The position numbers were made by a program, and so were the translations under genes. Under the pieces are notes generated by a model. That model saw nothing but the letters and a program-made list of their open reading frames with translations, had not been told where the DNA came from and searched no databases. Shown here in pieces: positions 1-7,266 of a stretch of DNA of 8,235 nt (the stretch's first letter is position 1; each line of letters opens with the position of its first letter). This DNA comes from JBCCZC01 sp039188505 (GTDB lineage: Bacteria > Pseudomonadota > Gammaproteobacteria > Xanthomonadales > SZUA-38): positions 1 through 8,235 of the forward strand of contig JBCCZC010000251.1 of NCBI GenBank assembly GCA_039188505.1, written 5' to 3'.

Positions 1-196
1 CCTCGCCGGGCTCCTGACACGCCAGTGCGCTCGGAGTCAGGCTCCGGGTGGCCGCAGCTAGCCGGGAATGAACCTCCGGTCGGAGCCCAGGCACTGCTGC
101 AGCTACGGAAGGACAAAAAAATTCCGGGTTGGAACGAAGGCACCCGTGCCGCACAGGGAGGTGCGGCCATTGTCGACGCGGGCGTCGGCAATGTGA

Positions 197-226
197 GGAA
201 TCCGGAAATCACGCATTTCGGATTCC
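197..226. repeat. Inverted repeat, REP-like hairpin
   Basis: GGAATCCG (197-204) and AAAT (206-209) pair with ATTTCGGATTCC (215-226), with one bulged G and a 5-nt loop, a 12-bp stem. It lies 1 bp from the hairpin at 228-262, so the pair forms back-to-back stems like a bacterial extragenic palindrome. Whether the unit recurs elsewhere in the genome cannot be seen from this window. Confidence 0.5.
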
Positions 227-227
227 G

Positions 228-262
228 GGTTCGGGCCGGCCATGGACGGCCGGTCCCGAACC
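228..262 (-). terminator. Strong hairpin directly after the zinc-ribbon gene
   Basis: GGTTCGGG (228-235) pairs with CCCGAACC (255-262), and CCGGCC (236-241) with GGCCGG (248-253), leaving a 6-nt loop and a single bulged base at 254: 14 bp in all. It starts 4 nt after the stop codon of the zinc-ribbon gene. There is no T-run directly after it, so it may be a factor-dependent terminator or an mRNA-stabilising 3' hairpin. Confidence 0.5.
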
Positions 263-266
263 GATA

Positions 267-1616
267 TCAAAGAAAATCGAATTCGAAGGCGACCGCGTCG
301 TCGCCGGGATCGACGACTTCGAAGACCAGCGGGACCATCGTCCGAGGCGGCATGCCGTCGAGCGCGAGGCCGGGTCGCTCGAGATAGTCCTCGGGCGCGA
401 AACGTCGCGCTGCGACCGGATTGCCCTGGAGGTCCGAAAGCCGGATCTGCACCGATGGATAGGGTTGACGGAATTCGGCCTGGTTGTGGAGCGTCGCGTT
501 GACGATGAGCGCACCCTCCACGCTCGGATGGGGTCGGATATCGCGGCTGGCCAGCCGGATCAGGGCCACGTCCTGGCGCAGCGGCAGCGTGCAGCCGAAG
601 GTCTCGCAGGCAGACTCGAGCCATCCACGGGTGGTCGGGTTCGTCTGAAGTTCGTCGCGTCCCCACCAGAGGGTCTGCCCGAAGAGCACCAGCGTGAGCA
701 GAATCGTCATGACGCGCCAGGGCCCGGAGCGCCCTTCGAGCGAGGCGGCCGGTCGGGCGGCCTCTGCGGCCAGGATCTGGTCCGGGTCGACGCCATCCCA
801 GTCGTCCGCTGCTCCGGCGTCGTCGTTCGGCTCCTCGTCGGTCTCCGGCTCTTCCGCTGCGGCCTCCACCTGCTCGAAGGCTGCCAGCATCTCGTCGTCC
901 CATTCGAGCTCCTGCGTTTCCTCCTCACGGGATGCGGCACGCTGCAGCGCGGCCTGCGACTCGTCGTCCCACGCCACCTCCTGCGTGGTATCCGCGTCGT
1001 GGGTCGCATCGGTCCGGGCGCCCTGGAGCGCGGCCTGCATGTCGTCGTCCCACTCGACTTCCTGGGTGGTGTCCGCGCCGGGCGTCGCATCGACCTGGGC
1101 GCGCCGGAGCGCGGCCTGCATGTCGTCGTCCCACTCGACTTCCTGGGTGGTGTCCGCGCCGGGCGTCTCGTTCGCCTGGGCGCGGCGGAGCGCGGCCCGC
1201 ATGTCGTCGTCCCACTCGATTTTCTGAGTGGTTTCCGCGTCTGGCGTCCCATCGGCCTGGGTCCGCCGGAGCGCAGCCTTCGTCGGGTCGTGCTGCGAGG
1301 CCTCCCGCGGTTCGCCATCCGCCGTGCCGATCGCGGGGCGGGCTGTATCGGGGAGGTCGAAGTAGACCAGCGCTGCTGGATCCACTTCGGGTTCCCTGGC
1401 GGTCGGATCGAACGGTTCAGGTGGTTCGAGGTGCGGCGGCGTTGCGGTGGGAAAGGTCGGCGTGATCATGCCGTCGCCGGGTGGTTCGTCGGCCAGGGCG
1501 TCGAGCGCGCAGAACACCGCATGGCATTTGCCGCAGCGCATGTCGCCCCGGGACGCTCCGAGCGTGGCTGCGTCGAGGAGGTATACCGTCATGCAGCTCG
1601 GGCATTGCGTATACAC
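267..1616 (-). CDS. Zinc-ribbon/DUF3426 single-pass membrane protein with WDD repeats
   Basis: 449 residues starting at GTG, 2 bp after the prmA stop, with AGGGA at 1626-1630 as a likely ribosome-binding site. The N-terminus is an MJ0042-type zinc finger: Cys5-x2-Cys8 and Cys28-x2-Cys31 (QCPSCMTVYLL ... MRCGKCHAVF). Residues about 45-290 are a long acidic, low-complexity cytoplasmic linker carrying a 27-residue tandem repeat (112-250). One membrane helix at about 302-318 is followed by a DUF3426 domain (about 330-449) whose ending (SVEGALIVNATLHNQAEFRQPYPSVQIRLSDLQGNPVAARRFAPEDYL) is typical. This predicts the zinc ribbon inside and DUF3426 in the periplasm. Family function is not established. 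It is unusually long mainly because of the repeat linker. Confidence 0.92.
   Translation of the reverse strand: MYTQCPSCMTVYLLDAATLGASRGDMRCGKCHAVFCALDALADEPPGDGMITPTFPTATPPHLEPPEPFDPTAREPEVDPAALVYFDLPDTARPAIGTADGEPREASQHDPTKAALRRTQADGTPDAETTQKIEWDDDMRAALRRAQANETPGADTTQEVEWDDDMQAALRRAQVDATPGADTTQEVEWDDDMQAALQGARTDATHDADTTQEVAWDDESQAALQRAASREEETQELEWDDEMLAAFEQVEAAAEEPETDEEPNDDAGAADDWDGVDPDQILAAEAARPAASLEGRSGPWRVMTILLTLVLFGQTLWWGRDELQTNPTTRGWLESACETFGCTLPLRQDVALIRLASRDIRPHPSVEGALIVNATLHNQAEFRQPYPSVQIRLSDLQGNPVAARRFAPEDYLERPGLALDGMPPRTMVPLVFEVVDPGDDAVAFEFDFL
855..1283 (-). repeat. 81-bp in-frame tandem repeat (WDD repeat) in the zinc-ribbon gene
   Basis: Units of 81 bp encode 27 residues of the form (E/A)WDDDMQAALRRAQ.(D/N).TP.ADTTQEV. 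Equivalent codons lie at 1200-1202, 1119-1121, 1038-1040 and 957-959, an exact 81-bp period; the next unit is shortened by four codons (equivalent codon at 888-890). A partial first unit (KAALRRTQADGTPDAETTQ) lies before them and a decayed unit (EWDDEMLAAFEQVEAA) after them. By hand alignment the units at 1038-1118 and 1119-1199 are identical over their first 49 bp and differ at 7 of 81 positions overall. The middle copies are therefore recent duplications and the outer ones older. Confidence 0.93.
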
Positions 1617-1618
1617 GG

Positions 1619-2518
1619 TCAGAAGTCCCTTGCCACGGCGGTAACGAGTGCCCAGTCGCCCTGCGAATGCACCTCGAAATCGGTGAACTCGCCGGCGTAG
1701 GCGCTGCGGATGATCGGCACCTGCTCGACGAGGATACCGGACAACGCGACGCGGGCGCCCGGATCGGCGAGGCGTCCGATGACCGGCGCGAGCTCGACGA
1801 GCGCGCCGGCGAGAATGTTGGCGACGATGACGCTGAAGTTGTGGGGTCCGACCGTGGCCAAATCCTCGATATGGACACGGTCCGCGACGCCGTTCCGCGC
1901 GGCGTTCTCGCGGGTGGCGATCTCTGCCTGCGGATCGATATCGATGGCGACGACATCGGGTGCGCCGAGCAGTGCGGCTGCAACCGCAAGGACCCCCGAC
2001 CCGCAGCCGAAATCAAGGACGCGCCGACCCTCGAGGTCCATGCCGTCGAGGAACTCCAGGCACAGTGCCGTCGTCGGATGAGTGCCCGTACCGAAGGCAA
2101 GCCCCGGGTCCAGCCGCAGGGCGATGTCCGCGTCGGACGGGATCTCGCAGTGCGTCGGCACGATCCAAAGCCGCTCGCCGAAGGCCATGGGCTGGAAGTC
2201 GTCCATCCACGCTCGAACCCAGTCCGCCGCCCCGACCGCCCGGGTGGCACTCGGCGTTACGGCCAGGGCGCGAAGACCGGCCAGCACGCTTTCGAGTTCG
2301 GCATCGGGGGTGAAGAAGCCGGTGACCACCGTCTCCGGCCAGAGCGGCGTCGCCCCGGGCGCTGGCTCGAGCAGCGGGTGGTTGCCCGCATCAGTCAGCG
2401 TGAGGCTGACGGCGCCCACGCCGAGCAGGGCGCCCTCGGTCCGCTCGATTTCGGATTCTCGCACCTGGACGGCAACTTCGAAGCCGCTGGTGTCGGGGGA
2501 GTCGGTCATCACTGGCAT
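1619..2518 (-). CDS. prmA: Ribosomal protein L11 methyltransferase
   Basis: S-adenosylmethionine-dependent enzyme that trimethylates ribosomal protein L11 (RplK). The 299-residue length matches the family. The N-terminal substrate-recognition domain spans about 1-100. Signatures seen: LDPGLAFGTGTHPTT at 136-150, the PrmA hallmark; the SAM-binding motif I LDFGCGSGVLA at 168-178; VAIDID at 190-195, the acidic ribose-binding strand; IVANILAG at 231-238, the NPPY-like active-site position in this family; and LSGIL at 259-263. The start is uncertain between this ATG and a second in-frame ATG three codons on (2507-2509); neither has a strong ribosome-binding site. The stop is 2 bp before the GTG of the zinc-ribbon gene, so the two are coupled. 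prmA next to accC is a known gammaproteobacterial arrangement, here interrupted by five genes. Confidence 0.97.
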   Translation of the reverse strand: MPVMTDSPDTSGFEVAVQVRESEIERTEGALLGVGAVSLTLTDAGNHPLLEPAPGATPLWPETVVTGFFTPDAELESVLAGLRALAVTPSATRAVGAADWVRAWMDDFQPMAFGERLWIVPTHCEIPSDADIALRLDPGLAFGTGTHPTTALCLEFLDGMDLEGRRVLDFGCGSGVLAVAAALLGAPDVVAIDIDPQAEIATRENAARNGVADRVHIEDLATVGPHNFSVIVANILAGALVELAPVIGRLADPGARVALSGILVEQVPIIRSAYAGEFTDFEVHSQGDWALVTAVARDF

Positions 2519-2574
2519 GCCGATGAGGTTGTCGCCATGCTACCGAAATTCGCCGCGCCACCCCATGGCCGGCG

Positions 2575-2835
2575 TCAGCGTTCCCCGTCGTCCGAACCGC
2601 GGCGCTCGCGGATCGAACGCTCCAGCTCGGCCCGATTCTCCGCCTGGCGCCGACGGTACTCGTGCAGCGTTCTCCGCACGGCCCGGGCGGCCATGAGGGC
2701 AGCGACGACAAGCGCGCTCGCGCCGAGGGCCAGGCGGAAGTTCTCGCCGAAGGCGTCGTGGAAGACGATGACGGTGATGACCAGGGCGATCACCGCTCCT
2801 TCCAGCAACCGCTGTCGGGGACTTCGGTCACTCAT
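2575..2835 (-). CDS. Small two-helix membrane protein with charged helical tail
   Basis: 86 residues from ATG (MSDRSPRQRLLEGAV). Two hydrophobic segments at about 11-29 and 34-52 are followed by a highly charged stretch, roughly 53-80 (RAVRRTLHEYRRRQAENRAELERSIRERR), that looks like a long amphipathic or coiled-coil helix in the cytoplasm. An in-frame TTG at 2877 would add 14 residues, but it would place polar residues with no membrane or targeting value in front, and no ribosome-binding site favours it. The ribosome-binding site for the ATG is also weak. It is separated by 80 bp from the previous gene and by 56 bp from prmA, so it may be transcribed with either. No family is recognised. Confidence 0.68.
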   Translation of the reverse strand: MSDRSPRQRLLEGAVIALVITVIVFHDAFGENFRLALGASALVVAALMAARAVRRTLHEYRRRQAENRAELERSIRERRGSDDGER

Positions 2836-2915
2836 GACGGCGCACCGCGTCCCGTGCTGAGAATCTGTCCCGTGCAAAAAGCATACCGAAGACCGTGATC
2901 AACGCCCGTGACCGT

Positions 2916-3182
2916 TCAATGGAAGCGGTTCTGCCAGCGTTCCGGCGGGCGGAACCGATTGCGTCCCAGCCAGCAATCGAAGAGCCAATTGCGGTCAGTC
3001 GCGGCGATCCTGTCGCCAATCGACCAGAACGGCGCGGCCGCGACGATCATTGCAGAGCCCCAGAACACGCCGGTGACGGCCGAGGTGATGGCGGCGGCGA
3101 TGACGATGAGTCCACTGCAAAGCGCGAGCGGCCAGACGCCAGCTCGCGCCGGTGCCCCGCTGAACGCCTTTTCGGATTTCAT
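2916..3182 (-). CDS. Small two-helix membrane protein, function unknown
   Basis: 88 residues beginning MKSEKAFSGAPARAGVWPLA. The hydrophobic stretch at about 16-53, broken by TGVFWG, fits two closely spaced membrane helices. The C-terminal tail is aromatic and basic (NWLFDCWLGRNRFRPPERWQNRFH) and probably cytoplasmic. The start is supported by the ATGA overlap with the kelch stop codon and by GAGG at 3187-3190. The frame stays open far upstream, but that part is antisense-like shadow sequence over the kelch gene. I do not recognise a family. Translational coupling to the kelch gene suggests that the two products act together. Confidence 0.7.
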   Translation of the reverse strand: MKSEKAFSGAPARAGVWPLALCSGLIVIAAAITSAVTGVFWGSAMIVAAAPFWSIGDRIAATDRNWLFDCWLGRNRFRPPERWQNRFH

Positions 3183-4222
3183 CGGCCCTCTTCGAGCGGT
3201 GGCGCAGGCCGCAGCGGTCCAAGGGGCGCGCTGGCGGCGCGCAGCCCCTCGACCGAGAAGACCTCGATGGCGTCGTAGTAGCGCACGCGACGGGATGCAT
3301 TGGTGCTGCTGTTTCCGCCGGCGACGACGATGCGGTCGCCGATGGTTGCGGCCGCCGCATGACGGCGGGGGAAGTAGCCGCTTTCCGGAATCTCGTGCAC
3401 GGTCAGTCCGACCGTGTCGATGCGCCAGACGCGGTCGAGCTGCTCGTAGTCGCCGAAGAGGAACAGTTCGTCGTCGGCGGCGGTCAAGGCGTGCGCTGAA
3501 ACCGGCGCCGGGAGCAATCCGAAATCCGTCCATTCGCTGTCCCAACCCGCTTCGCCGCGGCTGATCATCCAAACGCGGTTGATCGCCCGGCACCCATCGA
3601 AACCGCCGACGACCCAGACCGTGTCGTCGATGGCGGCGATCGCACCCTCGCGTCCGATGGGTAGCGGCGGCAACTCAGTCATGTCGCCGGTGACGGTATC
3701 GAAGGCCATGAACGAGCTGGTGCGCACCATGCCGTCGACGCAGCTTCGCCGGCCCGGCTCCAGTACGCCGCCGCCGCCGAGCACGATCTCGTTGCCGACG
3801 GCAGCGGCTCCGGCGGTCCGGCGAGCAAAGCGCTCGTCCACGAGCTGAAAGACGTCGTAGACAGGCAGTGATTCCGGGGCCTCCGCCGTTGCCCGGATCG
3901 ACCACTGGCGGCGCTTCTCGCCGACGTGGACGCCGCCGAAGAGATAGATGTCCATGTCGGTCGCGGCTGCCGCCTGGTAGCGCATGCCCGTCGGCAGGTG
4001 ACCGAAATCCCAGGCGTCGCCTGTTGCGGGATCGATCATCAGCACCTGCTGGCTGGTCACGTCACGGGAGGTGCTGCCGCCGAAGAACAGGGCGTAGCCT
4101 TCGACCGCGACCATCGCCCCCATGCTGGTGACGTCCGGGAGCCGTTGGCGTGCGAGAAGCGGTTCGGCCTGGGCGGCGGCGGTCGTTGCCATCGCGAGCA
4201 GGCCTGCGAGAAGTGCGCGCAT
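3179..4222 (-). CDS. Secreted kelch-like beta-propeller protein
   Basis: 347 residues. The N-terminus MRALLAGLLAMATTAAAQA is a clear Sec signal peptide with probable cleavage after Ala19, so the protein should be periplasmic or exported. The mature part shows six kelch-like strand/double-glycine cores spaced as blades: ALFFGGS (44-50), IYLFGGV (92-98), IVLGGGG (146-152), VWVVGGF (202-208), LFLFGDY (253-259, second Gly replaced) and RIVVAGGN (297-304). A six-blade propeller is therefore likely. Two cysteines of the mature part, Cys161 and Cys211, could form a disulphide. Bacterial kelch propellers include sialic-acid epimerases (NanM) and galactose-oxidase-like enzymes, but no specific catalytic set is recognisable here. 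The ATG was chosen because it starts the signal peptide and lies 2 bp after the previous stop; a longer upstream reading is a shadow of the membrane gene. Its TGA overlaps the next ATG (ATGA). Confidence 0.85.
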   Translation of the reverse strand: MRALLAGLLAMATTAAAQAEPLLARQRLPDVTSMGAMVAVEGYALFFGGSTSRDVTSQQVLMIDPATGDAWDFGHLPTGMRYQAAAATDMDIYLFGGVHVGEKRRQWSIRATAEAPESLPVYDVFQLVDERFARRTAGAAAVGNEIVLGGGGVLEPGRRSCVDGMVRTSSFMAFDTVTGDMTELPPLPIGREGAIAAIDDTVWVVGGFDGCRAINRVWMISRGEAGWDSEWTDFGLLPAPVSAHALTAADDELFLFGDYEQLDRVWRIDTVGLTVHEIPESGYFPRRHAAAATIGDRIVVAGGNSSTNASRRVRYYDAIEVFSVEGLRAASAPLGPLRPAPPLEEGR

Positions 4223-4224
4223 GG

Positions 4225-4992
4225 TCAGTCGGTCTCCGGGGCGAGTGGTGCGGGCAGCGCCACCTGGCGATAGGCCAGCGATACCCAGCAGGTGGCGATC
4301 GGAATCACGAACAGCTGCACCGAGGCCTGGACCAGCACGGAGGCGATCGACCCGGGCGTCGTGAAGGCGCCGAGCAGTCCGCCGAGAAACATCGGCAGCG
4401 CGATGATCGCGAGCAGCGAAAAGAAATTGCCTTCCGACTGGCGCCAGGCCTTGCCGAGGCCCGGTGCCTGGTCGAGCGCGGCGGCCGGCGCTACCAGCGC
4501 AAAGCGCGCCATGAGGAAGGCCATGAGGCCCAGCATGAGCAGACTGGTCAGCTGCGCCGCGGACTCGGATCCGCCCGCGCCCACCAGTAACGCCGCGAGC
4601 ATCATCATGGGTATGAGCGCGAAGGCGGCAGATGCCAGGCCGACCAGCAGCATCCACAGGGCGAGGCGAAAGGCGTGACCGTCCGGTAGTGCCAACCAGT
4701 GGGGCGGCGCCTCGTCGAGCAGCGCAATCCGATGGCAGCGCGCGGCGATGGTCGCGCCCAGCAGCCACGCTGCGAGCAGACCGAGGAGCATCATCCCGAC
4801 GCCGGCGTCCTCGCCCAGGAAACCGAAACCGCTGACCACGAGGGCCGGCATCGCGATGGCCTGGAGCAGAGCGAAACGCTTCAGCCAGGCGAGCGCGATA
4901 CCGTGCCGCAGGACCCGACCCAGGTCGACACGGCCGGTAGCGGACGGTTCGGGCTGCGGCGACTCGCCGTCCGGATCAAGGTTCTGCGCCAT
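4225..4992 (-). CDS. Predicted six-helix membrane protein, function unknown
   Basis: 255 residues with a short polar N-terminus (1-30) followed by about six hydrophobic segments, roughly 40-59, 65-84, 108-137, 147-168, 190-211 and 216-240. It is probably an inner-membrane protein. Between the fourth and fifth segments lies APGLGKAWRQSEGNFFSLL (176-194). This resembles the 'A...S..L..GN' loop of several uncharacterised bacterial membrane families, such as UPF0259/YciC-like and GPDPase-membrane-domain proteins; that resemblance is an impression, not an assignment. No catalytic motif was seen. The ATG lies inside the end of the Sel1 gene (17-bp overlap), with GAGG at 4996-4999 and again at 5005-5008. 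The stop is 2 bp before the kelch start, which suggests a translationally coupled unit. Confidence 0.82.
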   Translation of the reverse strand: MAQNLDPDGESPQPEPSATGRVDLGRVLRHGIALAWLKRFALLQAIAMPALVVSGFGFLGEDAGVGMMLLGLLAAWLLGATIAARCHRIALLDEAPPHWLALPDGHAFRLALWMLLVGLASAAFALIPMMMLAALLVGAGGSESAAQLTSLLMLGLMAFLMARFALVAPAAALDQAPGLGKAWRQSEGNFFSLLAIIALPMFLGGLLGAFTTPGSIASVLVQASVQLFVIPIATCWVSLAYRQVALPAPLAPETD

Positions 4993-5644
4993 TGTCCTCG
5001 TCGTCCTCGATCACGCGGAAATCGCGATACTGGATGTCGTAGCTCGGGAAGAACTCGCCGAAGACGAGCGCCTCGATGTCCTCGCGCAGGCCGATAATGA
5101 CCCCGCCTGCGCGTGCTCCCGGGATGCGCACTTCGGTCGGGCGCTGCAGCCGCGACCGGTGATTTTCCCGCCGCAGCCAGGTCGTCATGCGATCCAGCGT
5201 TGCGGCGTCGCCATACTCGGGCTGGAGCCGCTCGAAGGCCTCGAACGCGGCGAGCTTCTCGCCCGGCGTCATCACCTCCCACAGGCGGGCCTTGGCGTCG
5301 ATTGCCGCGGAATCACCGCGGCTGGACGCCAGCGTCAGCCAGGCATGGGCGGAACTCCAGTCCTGCTCCACGCCGCTGCCTTCGAAGTACATGAGACCGA
5401 GCAGCGTCTGCGCCTGCTTGTGTCCGTAGCGAGCCGACTGGCGCCACTGGGCGACTGCAGCGGCTGGAAAGCCATCGCGGTAGTGGTTCGAGCCCTGCGC
5501 GATGGCGATCCCGCCGGGCAGCTGGGAGCGCAAGAGGTTGCGCTCGTAGGCCCGGTCCTGGGCGGCTCCGGAAGACGTCAGTCCGAAGAGCAGCAAAGCG
5601 AGCACCGTGCGAAGCAAGATCCTTCTCCATTCGCGGCGAGTCAT
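4976..5644 (-). CDS. Secreted Sel1-repeat (TPR-like) protein
   Basis: 222 residues from the chosen ATG. That start places a signal peptide at the very N-terminus: basic MTRREWRR, a hydrophobic core at about 9-24, and probable cleavage around residues 28-30 (SSGAAQD). An upstream in-frame extension of 71 residues is open but lacks protein-like character. The mature part contains one to two Sel1-like helical repeats (about 60-112), with typical spacing in AVAQWRQSARYGHKQAQTLLGLMYFEGSGV followed by AWLTLASSRGD. Sel1 repeats are usually protein-protein interaction scaffolds, often in the envelope. The C-terminal part (about 165-222) matches nothing I recognise and ends in an acidic tail. No strong ribosome-binding site is visible. 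The gene overlaps the following membrane-protein gene by 17 bp, so the two are probably co-translated. The exact role is unknown. Confidence 0.82.
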   Translation of the reverse strand: MTRREWRRILLRTVLALLLFGLTSSGAAQDRAYERNLLRSQLPGGIAIAQGSNHYRDGFPAAAVAQWRQSARYGHKQAQTLLGLMYFEGSGVEQDWSSAHAWLTLASSRGDSAAIDAKARLWEVMTPGEKLAAFEAFERLQPEYGDAATLDRMTTWLRRENHRSRLQRPTEVRIPGARAGGVIIGLREDIEALVFGEFFPSYDIQYRDFRVIEDDEDNGAEP

Positions 5645-5900
5645 CGAGTATAGCTCGCCCGTTGAGGTACGCCAGCGCAGGCGATCGGTAGGCCTTCCGC
5701 CATGCCGTCGGCACAGCCGTGTCACCCGGGACTCGCGGGTCCGGGACGAGCATGAGCCCACGCTCGGAACGGGAGCGCGGCTGCCGCCCGGAGAAGCTCG
5801 GCCAGCCTCGACGCGAAGCGCCGAGGTGTCGAGGCATTCCGAAACCGGACGAGCCACCGTGAGACCGGCCAGGGCTGGCCGGTTTCGGACGAGAACAGGC
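5645..5900. other. Gene-free structured gap between accC and the Sel1 gene
   Basis: 256 bp with no supportable gene; frames open here are extensions of neighbouring genes. It holds several GC-rich inverted repeats: CCTCGAC (5806-5812) with GTCGAGG (5828-5834); CCGAAACC (5839-5846) with GGTTTCGG (5881-5888); and an 8-bp stem at 5864-5883. The outer and inner arms near accC overlap, so the structures would exclude one another. This is the natural place for accC termination and for a promoter of the downstream genes. No clear -35/-10 pair was found. Confidence 0.6.
5864..5883 (-). terminator. Possible terminator hairpin after accC
   Basis: The perfect 8-bp stem ACCGGCCA/TGGCCGGT around a 4-nt loop begins 17 nt after the accC stop codon. 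There is no run of T after it on the minus strand, so it is not a classic intrinsic terminator. It could instead stabilise the 3' end of the aroQ-accB-accC transcript. Confidence 0.4.
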
Positions 5901-7247
<1,347 letters not shown>

Positions 7248-7266
7248 GAAGCGTCTCCGGGCGGGA

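Larger units (their letters stand above)
1..266. other. Gene-free structured region downstream of the zinc-ribbon gene
   Basis: No convincing gene on either strand; the open frames are short or are shadow extensions. It contains a series of inverted repeats: CCTGAC/GTCAGG (13-18/36-41), CTCCG/CGGAG (74-85), GGCAC/GTGCC (139-150), GCCGCAC/GTGCGGC (148-167), CGACGC/GCGTCG (174-187) and the two larger hairpins at 197-226 and 228-262. The 10-bp word ATTCCGGGTT occurs directly repeated at 121-130 and 222-231. A run of seven A at 115-121 is a T-run on the minus strand, but only a 4-bp stem (TTCC/GGAA) stands directly before it. Confidence 0.6.

Noticed and set aside
109..134. T-run (seven T on the minus strand at 115-121) as a classic intrinsic terminator
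   Set aside because: Only a 4-bp stem stands directly before it; stronger hairpins lie 27 bp or more away.
103..240. Short minus-strand frame of 46 codons (MAGPNPESEMRDFRIPHI...) after the zinc-ribbon gene
   Set aside because: It is made largely of the inverted repeats at 197-240, lacks a ribosome-binding site and resembles no protein; more likely structured non-coding DNA.
1..266. tRNA or other known structured RNA gene in the left-hand gap
   Set aside because: No T-arm consensus, cloverleaf arrangement or known RNA signature could be read on either strand.
129..1700. Long plus-strand open frame of 523 codons opposite the zinc-ribbon gene
   Set aside because: It mirrors the GC-rich repeat region of the minus-strand gene, has Arg/Gly/Val-rich shadow composition, and shows no recognisable domain. 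The minus-strand product has a zinc ribbon, a membrane helix and DUF3426.
1481..2860. Long plus-strand open frame of 459 codons opposite prmA
   Set aside because: Shadow of prmA and its neighbours; the minus strand carries the full set of PrmA motifs.
4223..4768. N-terminal extension of the kelch frame up to 4768
   Set aside because: The extension lies out of frame over the membrane-protein gene and lacks domain character; the inner ATG at 4222 begins a clear signal peptide.
5647..5675. TATACT at 5647-5652 as a -10 box for the Sel1 gene, with CTGGCG at 5670-5675 as -35
   Set aside because: The -35 matches only 3 of 6 consensus bases, and transcription would begin inside or after the ATG, losing the start codon of the signal peptide.
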